The position numbers and the translations under genes are program-made. Positions 40,801 through 55,900 of a stretch of DNA of 64,000 nt are shown here, one piece after another. Position 1 is the first letter of the stretch; each line of letters starts with the position of its first letter. Under the pieces are notes generated by a model. It saw nothing but the letters and a program-made list of their open reading frames with translations. It did no database searches and had not been told where the DNA came from. Origin of the DNA: Labia minor. Its lineage: Eukaryota > Arthropoda > Insecta > Dermaptera > Spongiphoridae. The DNA is taken from positions 18,942,910 to 19,006,909 of the forward strand of contig OY720350.1 of the NCBI GenBank assembly GCA_963082975.1, written 5' to 3'.

Positions 40801-43800
40801 TGTTTGATAGTTTTTCACATGATTAAAAATTGTATAAAATTGCTATATATAGAATTTCAGCTTGATTGAATCGACGAAAGTACTAGAATTAATTTTTTAA
40901 CTCTACAAATCACGCGCCAGCACGTGACGTGGTGCCATCAACAGAGCCAAACCCGCGCTGGTTTAATAAATATCATTTATCAATTTTAATTTATAATTTA
41001 ATTAATTAAATTTAATTTAAATATAATATATGTTATTTAATCCAATTCATATTGCGAGTTATTCGAGTGGAGACACTCCAGCTTATTTATTTATAATAAT
41101 TTTTTTCATAACTTTTGTGTCACTTGTCATACGTTTTCGACATATAAAATATATACTAAGTATCATTAATAATAAATATCAAATTGATGTAGTATTTCTG
41201 AAATGTTAAACATATTTCAAATAATCCCACTAAGATTCGAAATATTTAAAAAAATAATCTGATTTGAATACATCTCTTGACCTGTTTTTTTTTTGAATCA
41301 AAGAAATCTATAAAGAAACGGATATTTTGTCAATAGTTTTACTCTGATTAAAAACATCTCCCGCATTTTCTTTATTATATAAAACTAAAGAAGATAAATG
41401 AAAGTTTTCATTTTGAAAATCGGTAAAAACTAAAGTTTTTAAACGCATGAGTATTCAATTTATTTCTTACCTTCAAACCCTCTTAACTATTCTACACGGT
41501 TTTCTACTTTTTTCTCTACATATTTTTCTATACGATTCTCAATGTTGAGCGACTTTCAAAAGCCAATCAGAAACTATTTCAAATCAATTCCCATTACTAA
41601 AAAGTGAATCGCGGTCACCTATTAATAGATTAATTAAAGAGACGTATCCCAACGAAATCTACCATTTAAAAATAAAAAAAAAATGTACATATATTTCCAA
41701 CACTCCAATTATTATTTTGTATGCCCCTCAAACAACACAATAATTTTTTAATTTTCCAAATTTATAAATACTTTTTTTACATTTTTAATGACACAAATGA
41801 TGATGCCATTGAAGCCTATATTTTTTTTATCTTTTTAAGAAAAAAAGTTACTAGTTTATCTATTTATTTATTTCATTAATGAGAATAATTTTTGGTAAAT
41901 ATTTATAAACGAATTTATATTTAGAATTCCAAAATTCAGATGTAATTTGTCTTTTATTCATATTCATGAGAATATATTGTTATATTACTCTTTATACACG
42001 TTTTGAATTTTATATAATAATATTAATAAGTTGACCTTAGGCCAGGCACAGAACCGACCGACGGTTTGAAATAAATTAATTTCCAGCTACAGAAACAATT
42101 TCAAATAATTTTAATATATCTATTAATGCAATAAAAAATAGATATGGATATAACAATAATATTTTTAATTTTATTTTATTTATAATATATAAGGAGCCGC
42201 TGGCTGTGACGTCTTATAATTTTGAATTAGGAAAAAACTAATGAAGATGATTTTTTCCAAGGATAAAACCAATACAAAGTGCATGATTCGTGGAGATATG
42301 TAAAAAATCTCCTCTTGTGAAATTTAGTGTGAAAATAACCTGGCTGTGACGTCATGAATCATACTGATGCATTAAGTAAATATACCAAATTTCATCAAAA
42401 TCCGTTGAGCCGTTCAAGCTGTTCACATTTATACAGATGGACATAGACTTAATTTTAAATTAAGAAAAAACTAATGAATATGATTTTTCCCGAGGATAAA
42501 AGCAATATTCGTTGAGATATTTAAAAAAATATCTTCGTGTGAAATTTGGTGTGAAAATAACCGATCGGTAATACTACCATATACGACAAAAGTTGATCAA
42601 TTCATCATACTGATGCATTAAGTAAATATACCAAATTTTATCAAAATCCGTTGAGCCGTTCAAGCTGTTCACATTTATACAGACGGACAGACGGACAGAC
42701 ATCATGCTAATAATACTTTTTTCTGTTAAGAAAATGCATGATTCGTGGAGATATGTAAAAATCTCCATATGTGAAATTTGGTGTGAAAACAATACCTCCC
42801 TTACTATCGTCTGTGGGTAAAAATATATTCAATATTTAAGAAATTAAAAAAATTGCTAATTACAATTTTAATGACTAAAAATATGATACTATGGAAGGAT
42901 ACATTTTTGAAACCGAAATTTTCTAAATAAGAAAACAACATTATACATAAAAATACGGTTGTTATAGTGAAATTCACTTACAATTCAATTTATTTTTTAT
43001 TTGCAATTTATTTCGACTCTTTTTATTATTTTAAAATTATTTAGTAAAAAAATGAATACCATTTTTTTTGTTAATATCATAGATTATAAATAATTTCGGG
43101 ATATTTTTCCTGGATTCATAACAAATAGGACAGTAGCTATTGATGGAGTTGAAAAATCTCAGTTAGGCGAGATGGTGATTTTGTGTGGGGAGAGAAAGGA
43201 GATGATGGTGACCCGTCATGGCCATCGTTGATCTGATGAGTCATCCAGTTCCCAGGCTCACCTTCCTCTTCGTCTTCTCTTGATAGCAGTATAGTCAGTA
43301 GTGTTGAAAAACCAGAGGAAAAAATGGACTTGCTCCTTAAAAGTTCATTGACAAAAGTGCCGACCTTTCAATCTTGAACATTCAGGGGCAGAACACATCA
43401 CGAAATAATTATATATTTGAAAACACCTTTGTATTATATATAAAATTTTTTTATTTAATAAATTCTAACAAGATCTGTCTGTCAACATCATTTATTAAAT
43501 AGACACCGACAGATAATTTTAATGAAAAATTTCTTTTAATTAAATATTACTCTTTATACTTTTTTTTTCTTTTTAAATATAAAATTAAATTTGACGAATA
43601 TCACATAAAATAATGATTTGATTCTTAACATTTTAAATTTATCTGATAAAATATTAGTTTAACACAGAGGTTCTCAAACTTTTTGAAGTTGGTCCTACAG
43701 AAAAATCCATCAAAAAGTTTAGGTACAATTATAATGATTTCGTTACTAAAAGTATCTGTAATGTAGATACCACCGACAGGTTATAAGGTACCACCAGTAG

Positions 43801-43876
43801 TACACTTTGAAAATCTATGGTCTAACTAATTCTAAGGTTTTCCTAAAAACGATATAATTAAAAAATTACTGGTCGA

Positions 43877-43917
<41 letters not shown>

Positions 43918-46900
43918 AAAACCGCCAAAATTCGATTTATTCGGCACTTTGTGGTTTATTTTTTTATTTTATCATATATGAAATTTACTCGTATAGTTGG
44001 AGTAGATACAGACATGACTTATCTGGTCAATGACAACATGCAGACTTGAGTTATACTCAAAAGTTGGATTCTACCGGTACACAAGACAATTTTATTGCAG
44101 ATGTTGCTGCAGTGATCGTACTCGTGCATCCTCCAGTCTGGCTGCTCGTCTTTCTGCTGGTTTTACGTTACGTATGTGAATGGTACTTAGTCTGTTTGTT
44201 CCTCTCTATTACGCATACCCGCTCTTATTCAGTCATATACGCAAGCCGTTTTCTTAATCCTTCAAACAGGCGATTCCGACGGCCCAAATTTGATTTACTA
44301 CTTGGCCTTATTTGGCATATTCGAGGGCAGGTCAAGAGTCCGTAACTTTTTGAATAAAACATGTTTTTGGATAAAAAATTATTTTACTTTTCAACGTAGT
44401 CTCCTTTGAGATTTATACACTTCGACCAACGTTTGTCCAATTTTTTTATCCTTTCGAAAAAACAAGATTTGTCGACGACATCAAAATAGATTTGTTTGTG
44501 AGATGATTTCATCGTTGGAGTCTAATCTCTTTTCGCCGAACTATTTCTTCAGGTTTGGAAACAAGAAATAGTCACTCGGGGTTAAATCCGGAGAATAGGG
44601 CAGATGAGGGACCAATTCGTATCTCATTCATGGATTTTCATGGACATTCACTATTTTCCATTTTCATCTCAAATCACTAGGTAATCTGCTATTAATGGGT
44701 GTCAAACAATAACTAAAAACCCAGCTGGTTCAAATTTCGACAAAAGTCGAATAACTGATAGTTGCCTTCTGACGAAAGCAGCGTTGCCATATTGGTCTTA
44801 CCTCGTATATATATATCAATTTAAAATAGCCACCATCGCGAAACTTTTTAGTTATTCAGCTAAAAAAAAACAAACAAATAAACTCTAAATATTCTCTCAA
44901 TTCACTTTACATCAGATAATCTTATAGTTTATGATTATTGCAAGGATAAAATTGTATTATTTCTGCTTAATATTGAAAATCGATTAACAGAAATTATTAA
45001 TTTGATATCCAAATTGATTATGATCTCATTAAAATAAAATAAAAATCTTGACACATTCAATTCATTAGTTTCAATTTGTTCCCATGTTGAATTTTTATAA
45101 TGTAAATGTCCCCAATAATATAATTGTGCAATTACTGATGGCTTTAGGCGGACATTTGCATGGAATGTTAATTGCGTAATGGATTCTATAGCCACCATCA
45201 CGGTATTAACTTTCTGTGCTGAAATTGTTCTGAAATTTAAGCCATATGATAAATAGATTTTATCGGATAAATTTACTTAAAAGAAAAAAAAAAGAATAGG
45301 AGAAAAAAACTTCAAGTGTCTATGCAAATGATGGTGCATTTTCCTTTCACAGCTGTCACGAATGGTTGACTCGAAATAATATACAGCTATAAATTAATTC
45401 TACATAGTTTTTCGGCACTTATTTATTTAGAAATTAAAGATAGATTATATATGCAGATTAATTTTCTTGCACTTAGTTTTGAAAATGTGATTCCTGATGT
45501 TTTTTTTTTTTATGAAAAAAAAAAATCCAAACTTGTTTTAAGAAGGAAGTAAGGATTTTTTTTAAAAAAAAACAAACATCGTAATTTGTCTCATTTATCA
45601 TTGGTTAAATATCATTCATTTATCCTTACTCAGTCATATTTTAAATTATCGTTTTTTTTTAAATAATTTTTCTGTTTTTTTTTATATTCTTAGTTAAGAA
45701 GATTATAATTATTTTACATTAACTTCACGTATGCAGGGCACAAATTGCCATAAAATATATTATATACATTTAAATTATTATTCAGATAAGATTAGGAAAA
45801 AATATATTATAAATAAGAGAATAGGTGTATCTATACTCAAATAAGTACATAGATATATGAAAAAAAAAATTATTATTTATATCTATTTATACACTGTCAG
45901 TGGCGCAACCAGGATTTGATCCTGGGGGGGGGTTTTGACTAGCCGCTCCACCTTCCTATGGCGCCCCCCCCCCCCCCCCGGGGGCTCTCTCAAAGACAAA
46001 TTTTCATTAAGATTTTTTTTTTATATTAAATATTTAAAAAAGTTTTGTAAATGAAACACTGATTTTACAAAATCTGGCAAAAAATGTAATTTTGTATTTT
46101 ATTTACTCATATTCACAGTTTTAGAAAGAAAATATTTTTTTTCCAGGTATAAGTAAATCATTTTAACTTTCCTCATGAAATAAGCATAGCTTATATTATG
46201 ATCGGAAAATTTTGAAAATTTTTGCTCCGAGATTCTTCGAGATTTCCACTTTTCAGACGGTTCTGAATACAAAACTTTAAAAAAAATTTTTTGAACCGGC
46301 TCGTTACCGAGATTACGTCTAAACAAAATGAGATATTGTCTTGAAATTTGATATTTAGATGGTTTTTTTTGGGAATGATGGGCGGGGATTGGATTGTTTT
46401 TGGACAAGATCGGACCATAAGTAAGGGTAGTTTAAAGTGGTGTAAAGCAGATTTTATTGATTTTCTCAATAAATACCGATTTTTATGAGATTTATCATAC
46501 TATCGTATAAAATTTATAGGGAATCGAATTTACTAAAAGTTTCATTATTTTCATTTTTACCTAAACTTAATAATAAAGGAGTTATTTATAAAAAACTACA
46601 TTAAGATTTCGAAAGCTTTTCGTCTATTTTGGAAGAAATCATGTAAAAATCCCTAAGAAAAAATCCCTAAATGCAAATAACTCTAAAAGAATAAATCCCT
46701 AAATAAAAAATTTCCCTAATTTTTTTTTTACTTATTTAATTAAATGAATAGCCGAAGAGACTTGAATGAGGTAGTTATACACCATGCTTGGTGTCATCAC
46801 ATCTGTTCCATCTGGTTTTTTAGCGTCCCATTTTTTATGGTTTGTCTTCATTTTGGTCAGAAGCTCATCATGCGAGTCGCTGAATCGTTTCCTTGGTGGA

Positions 46901-49900
46901 TCAGGCTTCTTACCACGAACATTACGACAGATTTCCAAAGAGATAAGGTTATGTTCAATATGGATTTGCTTAATCAGGTCCCATACTGATGTCTTGTAAC
47001 CTCCTAAGCGTGAACGAAGAGCATTGTTGTAACCTTCCAATGCATTGTTTGTTCGAGGCAAACCCATCAAAGTGGCATCGTAGATGTTCCAATGTTCCAA
47101 TGTCGAATTCGGGGTCATAAAAGCCAGCCAAAAATTGTTCACCTAGCCAAGTGCGCTCGAAGTAAGAAAAAAGATCACGAAGTTTTACCCTGTTGGTCGT
47201 CCAGCTAATGCTTGGTAGGCTACATTGACTTTTGATGGTGGTACCAAAACCAAAGCTGCAAGAGTTCGTAAATGAGTGGAGTTGTCAGGATTATCTATAT
47301 CATTATAGAGCTTCAAAACTTCTGGCATTGATTTGATGTTTCTATAAATGCATTGAGAAAAATGAAAAAGACAACCTCTGATGATAGTAAATTTCACAAA
47401 TTGCGTGAAATATACAAATGGTGTATTTTGTATTTGGAATCATTAAGCTATTAAAACGTAAGCTAATAAACGGAATTTGAGTAAATTCCCATTATTTTAC
47501 ATACGAATTTGACATCCCAATTTTTTTGGAAAAATCACGTGTGTGGGCCCAATGTATGTATTTTTTGACCTATTTTTCCCAACTTTCGGCCCAGGCCCGA
47601 TTATCTCCTTGGGAGATCGTGTCTCAGGCAACTGGGTGTCATGCTCACCTTGTGATTTAATTTTTTGAGTCACAATTAAAATTAATACAAAAATGAAAAA
47701 ATTTGTTTTTAGTGATTTTTTCTTTTAGAGATTTTTTCAGTCAGCGATATTTTTATTTAGGGATTTTCGCTTTTGGAGATTTTCGGTTTTAGGGATTTTT
47801 GACTTTTATGGATTTTTTCCTTTAGGGATTTTTACCCGATTCCATTTTGAAAAAATTAGTCTTCACTTCATAATTTTTATGAAATTAGCAATTAATGTAA
47901 TATTAATAAAAAATATTTAGAATTTGAGTAATATTTTTATTTATTTTATATTTAAATAATAGTCAAATTGGAAAATTTCACAATCATCTAGTATTCTTAT
48001 ATTAAGTCTTTTGTTTTTTATGATTTTAGACAGAGGTTCTTAAACTGTGGTCCGCGGACCCCTGAGGGTCCGCGAAGCCTTTACTGTGGATCCGTACAGG
48101 TGCACGAGAAAATGATGATTCTCCGTTAAAACTTTATTTAATATAAAAGGAGCGATGGCATGGCTTTGTGAGGAAACAGAGATCAAATACCCAAATTCAA
48201 CGAAATGTGCAAGAAAACTATTGCTACCGTTTCCATCTTCATATTTAGCTGAATTTTCTTTCTTCAATATTATAATTTCTAATAAAATGTGTTCTACAAT
48301 ATGCAAAAAAATCGTTATTCACCAATCACTGTTAGAAATATTCATCATATATCCTTGTTCTTATGAGATCGTAAGCCAGAAATTAACTAATAAAATGTCG
48401 TAAAGTACCTAAAGTTGGAATGGGGTCCGTCAAAAAAAATTTTTTCAAGTGGGGGTTCGCGGAGTACATAAGTTTAAGAATCTCTGATTTAGGAGAAATA
48501 ATAAAATACTTTTTTATTTCTTATATTTAATTCTGTACGAAAAAATAAGCAATTTTTATTTTTGTTAAAATTTTTTTAAAATAAAATAAACTTACTTATT
48601 ATACACTAAGTTATAGAATTTTTTTTTCTTTTCTATTTGTAATATAGTACATAATATATAGCAATTTATATTTTTTTCCCTCCTGGGGGGGGTTTTGACC
48701 CCCAAAACCCCCCCCTGGTTGCGCCACTGTACACTGTCCATCAAAGGTGAATCCCAGCTTTTTTAAAACTCAGGTTCTTTCTTCTTTTTCTAAAACTAAA
48801 ACTAAAACTGATTTGATATTTTTAAAAAAATTTACTTACAATAAATTTTTTAATTTAAATTATTTTTAAAATAAACAAAATTATTATTTTATTATAATAT
48901 TTTTTTTTTTACTATCATTTTATCTTTTTCTTCAAAAATTTGTTCGTGAAGTTATGTTTTCTTTTAATTGTAATTTTATTCAATAAACGTATTTTTTTAA
49001 CTTACCTAGTGAGAGTGGTTTCTTGATGAAAAGGCCATATAGTCTTAAAACGTTGATAGAATAAAATTTTAATTTAATTTAATTTAATAAAAAAAAAATA
49101 TTATACTGTCTAAAACATAGGTTCCCAAACTTTTTTTGTGTCGTAGACACCTTGCCATGTTTTTCGGTTTTGGGGTAGACCCCCTAGTTACCTGATATTG
49201 ATTTTTTGTAAATTTCTAACCATAGTGAAGTATAGAGTTAAAAACTTAAAGAAAAAACATGTTTTATACATTTATTAATTGAATTTAAAAATTAAAACTA
49301 CTCAAAATAAAATTTTGTATCTGTTATATAAAATATACGTAACATAAAATAAACTAAGCAATAAGTAAATGTTTTTAGTGGGAAGGATGAACTTGATCCT
49401 TTAATAATAAATTATCAACATTTGGCGTCATTTTTGTAAGATTTAATCTTAAACCTCCTCGGCTAATGATGTCCAGTCCGTTTTTTTGTATCATAAACTA
49501 CCATTTTATATTTTTTAAAATATTTTCTTAGCACTTTCCTTTTCAAAATTTAGGAAACGAATAATGTGTCTCCTATTCGAATTTATTGAGTGACGAATTG
49601 AACAAGTTGGTGTAAGGTTTGAGACAAATAATGATAAGAATTTTTACTTTTAAAAAATTAATTCCGGTACTTTCAGCAATTCAATCAAGCTGAAATTTTA
49701 TATATAGCAGTTTTATACAATTTTTAGTCATGTGAAAAACTATCAAACATATATCTTTATTTTTATGGTCACTTTAGAAGAAAAAAAATCAAAACGTTGT
49801 AGGTAATGACCCTCTTCCGGTTGAGCTACATTTCTCAAAAATTGATAGAAAACTACGAATTTTGAACAATGCCCATGTAGCAAATTTCATCATTCTAGCT

Positions 49901-52900
49901 CAAACCGTTTTTGCGTAATCTTGGTTACATACATACACACAGACACACACACACACAGACATTTTTCACAACCTTAGTGAAAATGATTCAGGAACCTTCA
50001 AAACGTATAAAAACATCAAAATCTCAACATCGAAAATTTTCGTGATCGCGAGATAGTAAAAATGGGACGTTTGGACACCCTAACTATCGTGGACCCCCAT
50101 TTTTATTTATGGACCCCAAATTTTTTTTTCGCTGACGTTGACCCCTTACAGGTTGTCATAGACCCCTGGGAGTCGATATAGTCTAAAAATTAGGAAGTAT
50201 TTTCCTTTTAACACACATTTTTTATAACATTACTTTAAATTTTTTTTTTATTTTATATATTATATTAGTACAATAGAGATTATATTATATTGTAATTTGT
50301 ATTATAAAACTTTTGATACAAATAAAAAATTAAATTATTCTAAATTTCTAACATATTTTTATATTTCAATAAACAGTAATCAGTAATGAAATATCAATCG
50401 TATTAGTTTTTGAATAATTAAGTTAAAAAATATATTACGGTATAAAAAAATTTAATAATACAAATTCCGGATATTTTCAAGTATTATTGATGGTATTTAT
50501 TAAATTATTATGCTTGTCATCTTTAAATTTAATATTATTGTAATAATTTTCATATATTATATCAGTTATATTTTATATTCTAGGAGTATATGTGGCATCG
50601 AAAACATACGTACATGCGCCTGGATGGTTCCTCAAAGATCTCCGAGCGTCGAGATATGGTAGCCGATTTCCAGTCAAGGTAAATTATATAATCAATTTAC
50701 ATAATTTAATGACATCTAGAAGCCATTCATTAATAAAAATTATAGCAATTTCAAAAACCAAAAAAAAAAAAAAAAATTAAAAATAAAATATTATGTTTTT
50801 CTCAGCAAATTCAATTTTTTTGTTTATTGATAAGATTAAAAAGGATAACATTTATTTATATGACGTTAAATGGCCTCGATGTTAAATTTTTGATTTACAA
50901 AAATTAATTTTAATTTCAATACTCTCCCAACTGATTGCATAAAATTATAGTTTTAGTATGATTTATTTATTAACTATGAATTTAATTTATTAATTTCACA
51001 TATATCGTCTATACTGCTCATTTGATTTTTACTATCTCGCCAGAGATAGTATTGCGATCACGAAAATTTTCGATGTTGAGATTTTGATGTTTTTATACGT
51101 TTTGAAGGTTCCTGAATCATTTTCACTAAGGTTGAGAAAAATGTCTGTGTGTGTGTATGTGTGTGTGTATGTGTGTGTGTATGTGTGTGTGTATGTATGT
51201 AGGCAAGATTACGCAAAAACGGTTTGAGCTAGAATGATGAAATTTGGTACATGGGCATTATTCAAAATTCATAGTTTTCTATCAACTTTTGAGAAATGTA
51301 GCTCAACCGGAAGAGGGTCATTACCTACAACGTTTTGATTTTTTTTCCTCTAAAGTGACCGTAAAAATAAAGATATATGTTTGATAATTTTTCACATGAT
51401 TAATAATTGTATAAAACTGCTATATATAGAATTTCAGCTTGATTGATTCGCTGAAATTACCAGAATTAATTTTTTAACACTGCAAATCTCACGCGCCAAC
51501 ACGTGACGTGGTGCCATCAACAAAAAGCCAAACATGCGCTGGTTTAATATTTATTATTTATTATTTATAATTTATAATTAATTAAATTTAATTTAAATAT
51601 AATATATTATGTTATTTAATCCAATTCAAATTGCGAGATAGTCGAGTGGAGACACTCCAGCTAATTTATATTTGTATGTAAAATTATATATATTCGTATT
51701 TATAATGGTGGAAGGATAGTGACTGGGTTATATGGCTGTGAGGTATGGTCTATGACCCTGAGAAACGGGAGTAGATTTAGAGTATTTGAGATTCTTTGCA
51801 TCATTTATGGACCAAAGAAAAAAGAGGTAACTGAGGAATGGCGGATAATGCATAATGAGGAATTTCATGAGCTCTATGCATCTCCAGACATAGGGTTATA
51901 AAATCGAAAAGGCTTTGATGGGCAGGGCACGTGGCTAGAATGGGAGAGGAAAGAATTGCGATTGGGGATGCCGATTGGGAAACGTCCGCTTGGAAAACCA
52001 AGGACGCGGTGGGTGGACAATGTAGAAAGGGACATGAGAGAGATGGGAGAGGGTAGGGGTTGGATGGTTGTGGCTCAGGATAGGAATACTTGGAAAAATG
52101 TGATTGCTGCGGCCAAAAACTTTTGTTTTCCGTAGAGCCACAGAGCTACCATAGATAGATACTAAGGATAGTGTCACTGAGACAAGAATAAGACAAATAA
52201 TAGGCTATTTTTTACAAAATTTAATAAGAAACTCGGAAAAAATAGAGGTTGGAATTCTTCACCCTACACATAATTTAAACCCATTCACTAATGTTTTATT
52301 AACTATTTCACTAATTATTCACTCTTTCATTAATTTTCGGTTTTTATAAGTTTGGATTGGATATAGGATAGGATATATTTAATTAATTAATTTTTTAATT
52401 TTTTTTATAAATCCAAACAAAAAAACCCCTAAAATTGGCGCGCTCTCTGGTGGTCAATTGATAAAACTTGATAACTAAATAGAATATCAATGGTTTATTT
52501 GCAAACAATACTTAATGGCACATTTCGACGTTCATAACTAATCTGTCAAACTTAAAAAAATCTTTATTTTAATAATTTTTATCTCGTCAACTAGAAGAGA
52601 CCCGAAAAAATTATATAAGAAAAGTTTATTTGGAATTACAAAAGGAACCACTGGTAAACTTTTATCCAAATCCATGTACCAAAGCTTACCTGAATAACTA
52701 CCATTAAAGAAATTCATTTAAAATTTAAAATAACTCAATCACACCTAAATGATCGATTTTAAAAATTATAAATATCCAAGAGGAGTGATTCTCAACGTTT
52801 TTTTACCGCGGCACACAAAAGTGCCGCGGCACACAAAAGTGCCGCGGCACAGTGGTTGAGAATCCCTGTCAAATTTGTTGGCTGTCTTTAAATAGTTATT

Positions 52901-55900
52901 TTACTATTCTGATTGAATATTTTAAGGTATTGAATTTTAGTATAGGAATTTCTTTTTTAAATATTTCTTAAAAAAAAAAATCATTTGATTTAGGAGTATG
53001 AATTAATAGCCCATGTAGAACGCAGCCAGCACAGTCCAATTCTATGTCCGATCTTCCTCAGTGGTACTTACTATTCATGGTAGAAAACTCTTCATTATCG
53101 ACTTCGCATTTCCCAGAAGAAGCGCGTGCCGTTTGGGTTGGCAGTCATCCACCAGAAGCAACCGTCCATTCCGAAGTGGCCAGGGTCTGTTTCGCGCTCC
53201 CACGATCACCCAGTTCCCTTCTTCTCTAAGAAGGAGTTTTATGACGAACTCTTGGATTACTCGTCATCCTCTCATGAAATGCTTCCACATTTCTTCAATA
53301 GATTCTGTACTTCTCACAAATTATTCATTTAGAATTGAATAAAAATCATCTTAAGACAGATTCAATGTTATATTATTATATTATTTAGTATATATAGATA
53401 AATATAATATACATTGTAGATATATATGATGTATATACTTCCCATTGAAATTATTATTATTGTTATTATGTTTAATAAACTGAATTCTATTTTACAAAAA
53501 AGAGGAATCCAAGGAGAGGAATGAATTAAAACATTTTTTTAATCGACTTGAACAGAAAATATCTCTCTCCATTAAATTTTTGTATACCACGATGATAAAC
53601 ATTATTTTTAATTAAAAAATTGTGATAGACTATATTTATTTATAATCGTGAGAAAGAAAATGAAACAAATAAAATAATAAACTTTACTTTAATTTTATTA
53701 GATATATAGTATTTATATATATATATTTATCAATTTGAAGTGTTCTTAGAAATCCACGCACAATCTGAAATATTTTTAATCTTAGACATTTAGGTCAATT
53801 TATAAATTAGAAAAAATTTTAAAGAAATGAAATAGTATCTTTAATTAAAGTTTATTAAATAATAAATATATTAAGTGAAGATTATTTCATTTTTTATTCT
53901 ATCTTAATTGAAAAGAGTGAAGCATAATTTATGGACATCTTTTGATGATGATTAGAGTACATAATAAAATCAAATTAACACTATTTATTTGAATTACCTT
54001 TTTACCGACCAACGATAGTAAGGGGGTATTGTTTTCACACCAAATTTCATATGTGAAGATTTTTACATATCTCCACGAATCATGCATTTTGTTAACAGAA
54101 AAAAGTATTTTTAGCATGATGTCTGTCCGTCCGTATAGATGTGTACAGCTAACGGCTCAACAGATTTTGATAAAATTTGTTATATTTACTTAATGCATCA
54201 GTATGATGAATTGATCAACTTTTGGTGAATATCCGGAAACCGGAAGTAGTAGTATTACCGATCGACGATAGGAAGGGAAGGGTTATTTTCAAACCAAATT
54301 TTACATGAGATTTTTTACATATCTCCACGAATCATGGATTTTGTATTGGTTTTATTATTAATATTCTTAAAGGATGATTTATCTGTTTTCATCTATTTTG
54401 TAAATATTCTGTTTAGGAAAATCCAAAAAAAAACATTTAATAAAGAATAAATAAATTTTAATTTAGAATAAAAATATTTTTTCTGAAATTAAAATTAATT
54501 ATATAAAGTTTATATATATAAATCAGATTGATTTTTTTATTATCATATGTCAGTGTGATGTTATAATATCCAATTTATTAATGGTTAATGGATAAAGATG
54601 AAGTTTTTAAATATTTCGAACAAAATAGTTTTTAAAAATGAGCAAAAAAAACATTTTAATATATGTAAAACGAACCTTAAAATTCAATTAAAAGATTAAA
54701 ATCAAATTTAATAAATAATTATAATTATTTCATGAATTTGCAAATAATTCTGTTTTTGAATGCGCGCGCACACCCTTCCTCTACCCCGAGCCCCCTTCGC
54801 TTTCTTACTCCTTCGTCCGGCCTCAGTAGGCAAGTGAGCACTCACACACACTCACAGCGCAGTGCATTCATACCCAGAGCTGATTTCGGCTAAAATCAAC
54901 CCTTAATCACTCGATAATAAAAAAATGTATTGAAAATTAATTTCTTTTTATTAACTACCTATTGTACCCAGAAATTATTATTAAAATTAAATCATACTTA
55001 ATGATATTAAATATAATATTTATAATGGTTCGATAATCATTTTAATAACTTATAATTAAATGCTTATTGATACAAGATACAATCAATTTAATTGTTTCAA
55101 AATTTCACATTTTATAAATTCAATAAAATTAAAAAAAAATCCAAAAATATTATTAAATAAATTATATATTTAATTTAATTTCCCTTCAATATATAATACA
55201 TTTTTAATTAATTTCCTATTATACAAAAACTAACTATATTAAAAATTCTCACAGACCTAAAAATAATTTATATTTTATTAATTTTAAAAATATTTTTAGT
55301 AATCTTTCAAATATAACTTATTTAAATACATATTTATCTCCCCTTTTTACCTACTTACGATATTATGGGAGGTATTGTTTTCACACCAAATTTCACATGA
55401 GGAGATTTTTACATATCTCCACGAATCATGCACTTTGTATTGGTTTTATCCTCGTGAAAAATCATTTTCTATTATTTTTTTCTTAATTTAAAATAATATG
55501 ACGTCACAGCCTGGTCTTACAAATATATTATAAATAAAATAAAATTAAAAATGTTTATATTTATTATTTATGTATCCATATCTGTTTTTTATTACATTAA
55601 TAGATATATTAAAATTATTTGAAATTGTTTCTGAAGCTGGAAATTAATTTTTTTCAAACTGTCGTTCGATTCTATGCCTGGCCACAGGTCAACTTATTTT
55701 GAAAGTAACTTTCTTCCAACTCGAATTCTTTTTAGTTAATTATTAAAAATTTTCAATAGAGGAATCAAAGTCGATACATTAGTTTAAAAAAATTACTAAT
55801 ATCTAACTATTCATGTTTTTAATAAATACAAATTTTTAATATTTTTTTATATTTCAGAGAATACATATTTGAATAAGATATTTAGAATAATAATTTAGAA

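Larger units (their letters stand above)
45891..48737. mobile_element. 2.8-kb composite element with 8-bp target duplication
   Basis: CAGTGGCGCAACCAGG (from 45899) and CCTGGTTGCGCCACTG (to 48729) are perfect inverted ends, followed inward by G- and C-runs. TACACTGT is duplicated on both sides. Ends and duplication look hAT-like. Inside sit a MULE-derived segment (46643-47835) and a separate MITE (48031-48486), so this is a nested structure. No hAT transposase is visible. Confidence 0.8.

Noticed and set aside
44046-44345. 99-codon open frame before a mariner remnant
   Set aside because: Hydrophobic, unrelated to known families, and without conserved motifs; not distinguishable from chance.
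46099-46469. Minus-strand frames of 92-102 codons inside the composite element
   Set aside because: Two overlapping frames of the same strand, lysine/serine-rich, with no transposase motif; not credible as the missing transposase.
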